A stretch of 13,453 nucleotides of DNA from Gammaproteobacteria bacterium (GTDB lineage Bacteria > Pseudomonadota > Gammaproteobacteria > Enterobacterales > Kangiellaceae): positions 1 through 13,453 of the forward strand of contig JABXIW010000139.1 of NCBI GenBank assembly GCA_013372875.1, written 5' to 3'. The notes below the pieces were generated by a model. It did no database searches, was not told the origin of the DNA, and worked only from the letters and a program-made list of their open reading frames with translations. The first letter of the stretch is position 1, and every line of letters begins with the position of its first letter. Positions 7,756 to 13,453 of the stretch are shown here, piece by piece. Both the position numbers and the translations under genes were made by a program.

Positions 7756-8371
7756 CTTTAAATCCTTGCGCTAAAACATACACCTCGCGTGAGCGATCGC
7801 GTGATGCGCCTGGTTTGCGGATCATGACTTTATCAAATAACTGGCGGCATTGGCGTACATAATCATCAAAGCCCTCGCCTTGGAACACTTTAACCAAAAA
7901 AGAGCCTCCTTTAGTCAACACCGTCTGCGCCAACTCCAAGGCCAACTCGGTTAGATACATGGCGCGCGGAATATCAACTGCGTCCACACCACTCATATTG
8001 GGGGCCATATCCGATAAAACAAGGTTTGCTTTACGCTCACCAATGCTATTTAGCAATTGCTCTAAAACAGCTTCTTCCCGGAAATCTCCTTGGATAAAAT
8101 TCACATCGGCCAAAGCATCCATCGGCAAAATATCCAAGGCAAAAATATGACCACTTGAGCCAATTTTCAAACCACAATATTGTGACCAACCACCTGGAGC
8201 TGCCCCCAGATCCACAATCGTTTGTCCGTGTTTCACCAAGTTATACTTTTTATCCAACTCCTCGAGCTTGTAAACCGCCCGCGAGCGATAACCGTCCCGT
8301 TGCGACTGCTTCACATAATGATCATCAAAATGCTCTTTCATCCAACGATGACTACTTTTGCTTTTTCCCAT
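7751..8371 (-). CDS. rlmE: 23S rRNA (uridine-2'-O-)-methyltransferase
   Basis: RlmE (FtsJ/RrmJ) methylates the 2'-OH of U2552 in the A loop of 23S rRNA, a late step in 50S assembly. The 206-residue protein has the family's basic N-terminus ([27 protein letters not shown]), the SAM-binding loop [11 protein letters not shown] at 54-64, an acidic SAM contact at ALDILPM, and the K-D-K-E tetrad of 2'-O-methyltransferases at Lys35, Asp121, Lys161 and Glu196. Length matches E. coli (209). The Shine-Dalgarno before the ATG is weak. It is the first gene of the rlmE-ftsH-folP-glmM string and is divergent from yhbY, another 50S assembly factor, exactly as in E. coli. Confidence 0.97.
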   Translation of the reverse strand: MGKSKSSHRWMKEHFDDHYVKQSQRDGYRSRAVYKLEELDKKYNLVKHGQTIVDLGAAPGGWSQYCGLKIGSSGHIFALDILPMDALADVNFIQGDFREEAVLEQLLNSIGERKANLVLSDMAPNMSGVDAVDIPRAMYLTELALELAQTVLTKGGSFLVKVFQGEGFDDYVRQCRQLFDKVMIRKPGASRDRSREVYVLAQGFKG

Positions 8372-8388
8372 CTTTTGCTAAATTGCCA

Positions 8389-8403
8389 TTAGTAAATTAC
8401 TAA
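8389..8403. promoter_or_regulatory. 15-bp perfect inverted repeat in the rlmE leader
   Basis: TTAGTAA and TTACTAA flank a single central A, forming a symmetric 15-bp site. It lies 18 bases upstream of the rlmE ATG, just downstream of the candidate rlmE -10 and upstream of the yhbY promoter, so a protein bound here could act on either gene. AT-rich symmetry may also be chance. Confidence 0.35.
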
Positions 8404-8413
8404 AAGTCTCTCT

Positions 8414-8437
8414 ATTGTACCCTTTTTAGGGTAAAAT
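8414..8437. promoter_or_regulatory. Back-to-back candidate promoters for rlmE and yhbY with inverted repeat
   Basis: A minus-strand -10 for rlmE (TACAAT, complement of 8414-8419) and a plus-strand -10 for yhbY (TAAAAT, 8432-8437) flank and touch an inverted repeat, TACCCT-TTTT-AGGGTA (8418-8433). Each promoter's -35 region would overlap the other's -10, so the two should compete for polymerase. Neither has a good -35, so the assignment rests on the -10 boxes and their position, 25-40 bases from each start codon. Confidence 0.4.
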
Positions 8438-8468
8438 ACCGCCTAATTTACTCAATCAGTTCCATAAA

Positions 8469-8768
8469 ATGACTCAATTATCCAAATCACAAATCAAATT
8501 CTTAAAAGCTGAAGCGCATGCCTTAAAGCCTGTGGTTATGATCGGCGGTAACGGCGTGACAGAGTCGGTTTTGGAAGAGTTAGAGCGAGCGCTAGATCAT
8601 CACGAATTGATCAAAATTAAAGTGCGCGCAGAAGATCGCGATGAAAAGCATGAAATCATTGAATATTTATGCGAAAAAACCAATGCCATTAAAGTCAATA
8701 CCATTGGCCACAATTTGGTATTGTTCCGCCAATCGAAAGATAAAAAAATCCTACTACCAAAGAAATAA
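8469..8768 (+). CDS. yhbY: Ribosome assembly RNA-binding protein YhbY
   Basis: YhbY is a single CRM (chloroplast RNA splicing and ribosome maturation) domain protein associated with pre-50S particles. The 99-residue product is a typical length and shows the CRM pattern: LSKSQIKFLKAEAHALKPVVMIGGNGVTESVLEELERAL, with the GGNG loop at about residues 27-30, then a basic second half (LIKIKVRAED ... IKVNTIGHNLVLFRQSKDKKILLP). No strong ribosome binding site precedes the ATG, but the start fits the family N-terminus. It is transcribed away from rlmE and ends in a hairpin. In E. coli its next neighbour is greA; here two extra genes lie between them. Confidence 0.95.
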   Translation: MTQLSKSQIKFLKAEAHALKPVVMIGGNGVTESVLEELERALDHHELIKIKVRAEDRDEKHEIIEYLCEKTNAIKVNTIGHNLVLFRQSKDKKILLPKK

Positions 8769-8791
8769 TCAATCTGTTGCTCGCATCTAAG

Positions 8792-8820
8792 TTCGCGGGA
8801 CTAATAAAACCCGCGAATTT
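8792..8820 (+). terminator. Hairpin terminator after yhbY
   Basis: TTCGCGGG (8792-8799) and CCCGCGAA (8810-8817) form a perfect 8-bp GC-rich stem around a 10-base loop, followed on the plus strand by TTTCT. The T tract is short, so termination may be partial. It also lies just beyond the stop of the convergent secreted-protein gene, where it could protect a 3' end but has no T run in that direction. Confidence 0.6.
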
Positions 8821-8833
8821 CTAGCTTCTTAAA

Positions 8834-9631
8834 CTAGCTACATTCCTTATCTTGAACATCGATGACCACAGGCTTCCATAAATACTCACCTTTTTTGTCT
8901 AACTCAGTTTTGTTGTAGTAAGCACCTATATAATAAATTTTATTTGGCAATACTTTGAACTTGGTTAAAGCGCCCTTTCTATTTTGGCGTGATTCTCGCT
9001 TGCTTAACGACTCTGGAACAGCTGCGTAAATCAAAATTTCGTGCATACCAGACGAAACTTTAAATTCACCATTAGCGGCATTCTTTAAGTCGCCATCAAT
9101 TTCTCTGATCACAGCTGGGTAATGATACCGTGCATATTTCTCTTTTCGCACACTAACATAGCCACAGCCTGCCACCATCCCTTGCTCCTTCTTGCCATTT
9201 GCTTGTTGATCCTTATTTATTTCTAGCAGTTGATTTCTGGCAAAAACTTCCACTAAGTATTTCCTATCTTCTACATCGGTTATTAGCATGAGTTCATGTT
9301 CTTTTTTGAATTTTTTTACCGTATCCATATTGGATACTTTTTCACCATCCTTAAATAAACTTATTTGATACTCATATAAGTTTTCGTCTATGTCGTTAAA
9401 CTCAACTTGCAGTAACTTATTATCTTCTTCACTCACTTCAAGGCTACCAGATTTCCCAGCCTCAACTAATAGCTTTGGGTTATAAAGCGGATCAGTGTTT
9501 TTTCTCGAGTTTATCGCCGTGTTCAAGTCTATACCCGAAATGTCATATATCTTTATCTCAAAAAAAGTAGCAGGAGTAGCCGCAACTGCTACGCAACATA
9601 ATCCTAAAATTGCAGCAATAATACTTTTCAT
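8834..9631 (-). CDS. Secreted protein of unknown function
   Basis: I do not recognise this 265-residue protein. It begins with a clear Sec signal peptide (MKSIIAAILGLCCVAVA, cleavage near 18-21). The cysteines at 12-13 do not sit in a proper lipobox, so a soluble periplasmic or exported protein is more likely than a lipoprotein. The mature part is beta-rich and charged, with only two cysteines (C156 and C264), which could form a disulfide. Residues about 155-260 have the rhythm of a small beta-sandwich: CGYVSVRKE, VIREIDG, NGEFKVSSGMHEI, FKVLPNKIYYIGAYY. This loosely resembles DUF2846/PEGA-type envelope domains; that is an impression, not a match. AGAGG lies six bases before the ATG. It is divergent from a membrane-bound regulator, suggesting a shared role in envelope sensing (inference). 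Coding potential is supported by length, signal peptide and RBS. Confidence 0.75.
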   Translation of the reverse strand: MKSIIAAILGLCCVAVAATPATFFEIKIYDISGIDLNTAINSRKNTDPLYNPKLLVEAGKSGSLEVSEEDNKLLQVEFNDIDENLYEYQISLFKDGEKVSNMDTVKKFKKEHELMLITDVEDRKYLVEVFARNQLLEINKDQQANGKKEQGMVAGCGYVSVRKEKYARYHYPAVIREIDGDLKNAANGEFKVSSGMHEILIYAAVPESLSKRESRQNRKGALTKFKVLPNKIYYIGAYYNKTELDKKGEYLWKPVVIDVQDKECS

Positions 9632-9649
9632 ATAAAACCTCTTTTCAAA

Positions 9650-9696
9650 GTAGCAAGTTTGTACCTTTTAACTGCTGGCACCCATTGGCTTGCTAC
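9650..9696. repeat. Inverted repeat in the leader of the secreted-protein gene
   Basis: GTAGCAAG (9650-9657) and CTTGCTAC (9689-9696) are perfect 8-bp complements separated by 31 bases. Both lie between the candidate promoter and the ribosome binding site of the secreted-protein gene, so the transcript could fold into a large stem-loop; alternatively they are paired protein-binding half-sites. No known riboswitch core was recognised. Confidence 0.4.
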
Positions 9697-9701
9697 GGAA
9701 A

Positions 9702-9735
9702 TGTATAGTGTAAAACTAATCTCTAGTTTACTAGA
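9702..9735 (-). promoter_or_regulatory. Candidate promoter and operator of the secreted-protein gene
   Basis: On the minus strand TATACA (9707-9702) is a plausible -10; the -35 position, 17 bases upstream, falls at 9730-9725 and is a poor match. That region is covered by the palindrome TCTAGT-TT-ACTAGA (9722-9735), a length and symmetry typical of XRE-family operators. The divergent regulator gene is the obvious candidate to bind it. This is a positional argument only. Confidence 0.35.
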
Positions 9736-9790
9736 ACTCAAGCTAAATCACTGTTATTCTTAATATTCTTCAAGGAATAGCGCTAATTAA

Positions 9791-9819
9791 TTGCAATAAT
9801 AAAAATAAAGAAATATCTA
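9791..9819 (+). promoter_or_regulatory. Candidate promoter of the membrane-bound HTH gene
   Basis: TTGCAA (9791-9796) and TATCTA (9814-9819) are separated by 17 bases. Transcription would start only a few bases before the ATG at 9830, implying a leaderless or nearly leaderless message, which fits the absence of any Shine-Dalgarno. The -10 match is only fair. Confidence 0.3.
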
Positions 9820-9829
9820 TCTAAAACCA

Positions 9830-10390
9830 ATGGATCATCAGAAACTAAGAGAAATTCGTAACAGCAAAGGGTGGACTCAAGGATACGCTGCCAAGCAAAT
9901 TGGTATACAGCAATCTTATTTATCTAAACTTGAAAATGGGCAAGCCATTCCTTCAGCAGAGATAATCAAATCGATTGCCAAGACTTACGATTATAAAACC
10001 AGCGATTTCGCGCCAGACTTGATCATTCCAGAAACAAACCATCCAATAACAAGAAGCTCAAAATTAATCAAAATTAGCATTCTAGCTTTGTTGCTGGGCT
10101 TAGTATTAATAGCAACAGCTTGGTTTGGCATTTTTAAAAGTAACTATGCTTATACCTACGAGCTACAACATGACGCACAACAATCTACTCCCGCTCCTAT
10201 ATACTTTATTCTCGATGAATATAAAGGTGAAAAGTACAGACAAAGTTTTGCAGAAAATAGCTACACCTATCAATTAATAGGCGAAAGAAAAATACATCCC
10301 AAAATTAATCGTTGGATATACTATTTTGGATATATTTGCTTGGGAATTGGCCTAATCATATTTTTTATACCATTAGGCCACAAGAAATAA
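9830..10390 (+). CDS. XRE-family HTH regulator with two membrane segments
   Basis: A 186-residue protein with an N-terminal Cro/C1-type helix-turn-helix (residues about 4-60: LREIRNSKGWTQGYAAKQIGI, QQSYLSKLENGQAIPS, IIKSIAKTYDY). The motif looks intact, so DNA binding is expected. A short linker leads to a membrane segment at about 79-101, a loop of about 60 residues at 102-161, and a second membrane segment at about 162-182, ending in GHKK. With the HTH in the cytosol, the loop would be periplasmic and could act as sensor. I do not recognise the C-terminal half. Sampled lines of its 3' part are only about 28-37% GC. No Shine-Dalgarno precedes the ATG. It is divergent from the secreted-protein gene, its likely regulatory target besides itself, and its stop codon is one base from that of greA. 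Confidence 0.82.
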   Translation: MDHQKLREIRNSKGWTQGYAAKQIGIQQSYLSKLENGQAIPSAEIIKSIAKTYDYKTSDFAPDLIIPETNHPITRSSKLIKISILALLLGLVLIATAWFGIFKSNYAYTYELQHDAQQSTPAPIYFILDEYKGEKYRQSFAENSYTYQLIGERKIHPKINRWIYYFGYICLGIGLIIFFIPLGHKK

Positions 10391-10391
10391 A

Positions 10392-10874
10392 CTAGATATA
10401 AAGCACTTCGGCAATTTCGTATTCGACCGTACCGCCTGGGGTTTGGATGTTGGCAATATCACCTTCATCTTTACCTATCAAACCGCGGGCGATTGGTGAG
10501 TTTACAGAAATTTTCCCGGCTTTTAGATCCGCTTCATCATCACCAACAATCTGATATTGTATTTCATCGGCATCATCGTCATCCAAGTTAATCAAAATCA
10601 CGGTCGCGCCGAAAATCACTTTGCCGTTATTGGTCATTTTACTGATATCGATAATTTGGGCGTTACCCAACTTACCTTCGATATCTTGAATGCGCCCTTC
10701 GGCAAAACCTTGCTGTTCCCGTGCAGCATGATACTCAGCATTTTCCTTGAGATCACCGTGCTCACGCGCTTCAGCAATCGCCGCCACAATGCGCGGACGT
10801 ACGACTTTTTTTAACTCTTCTAACTCGGCTTGTAGCGCTTCAGCACCTTTAGCCGTCATTGGAACTCTATTCAT
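10392..10874 (-). CDS. greA: Transcription elongation factor GreA
   Basis: GreA binds in the secondary channel of RNA polymerase and stimulates cleavage of backtracked transcripts. The 160-residue product has the N-terminal coiled coil (about 8-75) with the catalytic tip [17 protein letters not shown], including Asp41 and Glu44, and a C-terminal FKBP-like domain (about 80-158: [16 protein letters not shown] ... [48 protein letters not shown]). Length is normal. Its ATG overlaps the carB stop codon in an ATGA tetranucleotide at 10874-10871, implying cotranscription and translational coupling. Its stop lies one base from the convergent HTH gene, with no terminator between, so transcript ends must overlap that gene. 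Confidence 0.97.
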   Translation of the reverse strand: MNRVPMTAKGAEALQAELEELKKVVRPRIVAAIAEAREHGDLKENAEYHAAREQQGFAEGRIQDIEGKLGNAQIIDISKMTNNGKVIFGATVILINLDDDDADEIQYQIVGDDEADLKAGKISVNSPIARGLIGKDEGDIANIQTPGGTVEYEIAEVLYI

Positions 10875-13453
10875 ACTTTTTTAACCTGCGTGTGCAATTC
10901 TTGCACTGAATTAATATCACTGCGCGACAGCTCTTTCATTGCCGCGCAAGAAGCCACCGCACCCGCTAATGTCGTGGTATAAGGCACTTTATGCTGTAAA
11001 GCGCTACGACGGATTAGGTATGAATCGGCAATTGCTTGCTTACCTTCGGTGGTATTAATAATGTAGTTCACTTCACCATTTTTAATGGTGTCCACAATGT
11101 GCGGGCGACCTTCGAACATTTTGTTAACCCGCTGACACGGAATGCCTGCTTCACGAATGGTGCGTGCAGTACCGCCAGTAGCCAATAATTCAAAACCTTG
11201 TTCAACCAATGATTTAGCAACTGCTGGCAAATTCGGACGATCCGCTTCGCGTACACTGATCACCACACGACCTGACATTGGTACTGCTTGGCCGCCACCT
11301 AGCTTGGCTTTGTAGAATGCTTCGCCAAAACTTTTACCTACGCCCATAGCTTCGCCGGTTGACTTCATTTCTGGGGTCAAAATCGGATCCGAGCCAGGGA
11401 ATTTGTTGAATGGGAATACAGGCTCTTTTACTGAGTAATACTGAGGAATAATTTCTTGCGTGAAACCCGTTTCTTTTAAAGACTTGCCTGCCATGACGCT
11501 AGCGGCAACTTTAGCTAGCGGAGTGCTCGTTGCTTTCGAAACGAATGGCACGGTACGTGAAGCACGAGGATTAACTTCTAAGATAAAAATCTTATCGCCT
11601 TGAATGGCGAACTGTGCATTCATTAAACCGCGAACTTGCAATTCTTTAGCCATCACCAACATTTGACGGCGCAGTTCGTCTTGTACTTCTTGGCCTAAAC
11701 TAAACGGTGGGATCGAACAGGCCGAGTCACCCGAGTGAACGCCTGCTTGCTCAATATGCTCCATGATGCCGCCGATTAGAATTTCTTCCCCATCAAAAAT
11801 TGCGTCGACGTCAACCTCAATCGCGTCATCTAGGAAACGATCCAATAAAACTGGCGACTCATTCGAAACGCTTACCGCCTCATTCATATAACGGCGAAGT
11901 TCTTCTTCGTTATACACAATCTCCATTGCACGACCACCCAAAACATAAGATGGACGAACCACTAATGGATAGCCAATTTCCTCAGCTAGGCGAACACCTT
12001 CTTCAAGGTTTCTAGCAGTACGGTTTGGCGGCTGAAGTAAGTTCAAACGCTCAATTGCACGTTGGAATCTTTCACGATCTTCTGCGCGGTCAATCGCATC
12101 TGGCGAAGTACCAATAATCGGTACGCCAGCGGCTTCTAAGTCACGCGCTAATTTCAATGGCGTTTGACCACCATAATGTACAATCACGCCTTTTGGTTTT
12201 TCTACATCAACAATTGCTAGTACATCTTCCAGCGTTACTGGCTCAAAGTACAAACGATCAGAAGTATCGTAATCGGTAGAAACTGTTTCAGGATTACAGT
12301 TAACCATAATGGTTTCATAACCATCTTCGCGCATGGCAAATGCCGCGTGCACACAGCAATAGTCAAACTCGATACCTTGGCCAATACGGTTTGGACCGCC
12401 GCCTAAAATCATGATTTTTTCTTTATCAGACGGCTGCGCTTCACACTCTTCATCGTAGCTTGAATACATATAAGCAGTCGAAGTTGAGAATTCCGCAGCA
12501 CAAGTATCGACGCGCTTATAAACTGGCAAGACGCCCATTTTTTTACGTAGCTTGCGAATTTCTTTTTCGCTGGCTGCAAAAATATCCGCTAAACGTTTAT
12601 CCGAGAAGCCTTTGCGTTTTAAAGTGCGCAAAATGTTTTCGTTTAATTCCGATAAAGACATCTCTTCTAAAGATTTCTCAATCGCAATTAATTCTTCGAT
12701 TTGCACTAAGAACCAACGGTCGATATTAGTGTATTCAAAGACTTCTTCTAACGTCCAACCATGGCGGAAAGCATCGGCCACATACCAAATACGATCTGCG
12801 CCTGGAATGCGTAAACGTTGGCGCAAAGTATCCGTTAAGTGCTCATCATCCGCTTCTAACTGAGGCTCAAAACCTGCTGAACCTACTTCTAAACCACGTA
12901 AGGCTTTTTGCATCGACTCTTGGAAGTTACGGCCAATCGCCATCACCTCACCAACTGACTTCATCTGAGTCGTTAGTGTCGCATCTGAATTAGGGAACTT
13001 CTCAAAATTAAAACGTGGAATTTTGGTGACTACATAATCGATAGTTGGCTCGAAGGATGCAGGTGTTGCACCGCCAGTAATATCGTTTTGCAATTCATCC
13101 AAGGTGTAACCCACCGCTAATTTCGCAGCAACTTTGGCAATTGGGAAACCCGTTGCCTTTGAAGCCAACGCAGACGAGCGAGAAACACGTGGATTCATCT
13201 CAATAATGGTCATACGACCATTTTTTGGATTGACCGCAAACTGTACGTTCGAGCCGCCAGTCTCAACACCAATTTCACGTAAAACCGCTAAAGAAGCATC
13301 ACGCATGATTTGGTATTCTTTATCAGTCAAAGTTTGCGCTGGCGCAACGGTAATCGAGTCACCAGTATGCACACCCATTGGGTCGAAGTTTTCGATCGAG
13401 CAGATAATGATGCAGTTGTCGTTTTTATCACGAACCACTTCCATCTCATACTC
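10871..13453 (-). CDS. carB: Carbamoyl-phosphate synthase large subunit, N-terminally truncated by window
   Basis: CarB makes carbamoyl phosphate from bicarbonate, two ATP and ammonia channelled from CarA, feeding arginine and pyrimidine synthesis. The last 860 codons are present, and the frame is open to the right edge; by comparison with the roughly 1073-residue E. coli enzyme about 215 residues are missing. An ATG at 13444 is internal. The two homologous ATP-grasp halves are visible through their matching segments [18 protein letters not shown] and [18 protein letters not shown], with the oligomerisation domain between them. The second half has [17 protein letters not shown] and [20 protein letters not shown]. 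The C-terminal allosteric domain carries [16 protein letters not shown] and the [12 protein letters not shown] loop, so UMP/ornithine control is likely retained. It ends in an ATGA overlap with greA. carA should lie upstream, beyond the window. Confidence 0.98.
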   Translation of the reverse strand, partial: EYEMEVVRDKNDNCIIICSIENFDPMGVHTGDSITVAPAQTLTDKEYQIMRDASLAVLREIGVETGGSNVQFAVNPKNGRMTIIEMNPRVSRSSALASKATGFPIAKVAAKLAVGYTLDELQNDITGGATPASFEPTIDYVVTKIPRFNFEKFPNSDATLTTQMKSVGEVMAIGRNFQESMQKALRGLEVGSAGFEPQLEADDEHLTDTLRQRLRIPGADRIWYVADAFRHGWTLEEVFEYTNIDRWFLVQIEELIAIEKSLEEMSLSELNENILRTLKRKGFSDKRLADIFAASEKEIRKLRKKMGVLPVYKRVDTCAAEFSTSTAYMYSSYDEECEAQPSDKEKIMILGGGPNRIGQGIEFDYCCVHAAFAMREDGYETIMVNCNPETVSTDYDTSDRLYFEPVTLEDVLAIVDVEKPKGVIVHYGGQTPLKLARDLEAAGVPIIGTSPDAIDRAEDRERFQRAIERLNLLQPPNRTARNLEEGVRLAEEIGYPLVVRPSYVLGGRAMEIVYNEEELRRYMNEAVSVSNESPVLLDRFLDDAIEVDVDAIFDGEEILIGGIMEHIEQAGVHSGDSACSIPPFSLGQEVQDELRRQMLVMAKELQVRGLMNAQFAIQGDKIFILEVNPRASRTVPFVSKATSTPLAKVAASVMAGKSLKETGFTQEIIPQYYSVKEPVFPFNKFPGSDPILTPEMKSTGEAMGVGKSFGEAFYKAKLGGGQAVPMSGRVVISVREADRPNLPAVAKSLVEQGFELLATGGTARTIREAGIPCQRVNKMFEGRPHIVDTIKNGEVNYIINTTEGKQAIADSYLIRRSALQHKVPYTTTLAGAVASCAAMKELSRSDINSVQELHTQVKKV

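Noticed and set aside
12460..12863. Plus-strand open frames opposite carB
   Set aside because: Antisense shadows of a fully conserved carB reading frame.
1..13453. CRISPR arrays, insertion sequences, tRNA or rRNA genes
   Set aside because: No regularly spaced repeats, transposase or integrase frames, or cloverleaf or rRNA-like segments were seen on reading both strands.

Overview
The window is a chromosomal stretch of a gammaproteobacterium, probably marine or halophilic. It carries the end of a Na+-translocating NADH:quinone reductase locus (nqrF, apbE, nqrM), the classic gammaproteobacterial block glmM-folP-ftsH-rlmE with divergent yhbY, and carB-greA. Moderate GC and the gene content would suit Kangiella-like Oceanospirillales, but the sequence alone does not prove a genus.

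Layout. Positions 1-1583 (+ strand): the 3' end of nqrF, then apbE and nqrM, which mature the Na+-NQR complex by flavinylation and iron-site assembly. Positions 1603-3322 (- strand): a two-CBS-domain protein and an OmpA-family porin-like protein with calcium-type TSP3 repeats, each with its own candidate promoter. Positions 3451-8371 (- strand): rlmE, ftsH, folP and glmM in transcription order (rRNA methylation, membrane proteolysis, folate synthesis, peptidoglycan/LPS precursor synthesis). yhbY (8469-8768, +) is divergent from rlmE and shares a compact promoter region with it. Positions 8834-10390 hold a divergent, lower-GC accessory pair: a secreted protein of unknown function (-) and a helix-turn-helix regulator with two predicted membrane segments (+). 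Positions 10392-13453 (- strand): carB, entering from the right edge and truncated at its N-terminus, translationally coupled to greA.

The most interesting part is the accessory pair between yhbY and greA, genes that are direct neighbours in E. coli. A membrane-tethered XRE-type regulator faces a gene for an exported protein across a 198-bp region with a palindrome placed where an operator would be. This suggests a small envelope-sensing module, an inference that needs experimental support. Other points: FtsH must start at TTG; intrinsic terminators sit inside two conserved gene strings (nqrF/apbE and ftsH/folP); the CBS gene has a perfect 16-bp palindrome just after its promoter. I saw no tRNA, rRNA, CRISPR array, insertion sequence or integrase. 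No gene-free stretch exceeds 300 bases.
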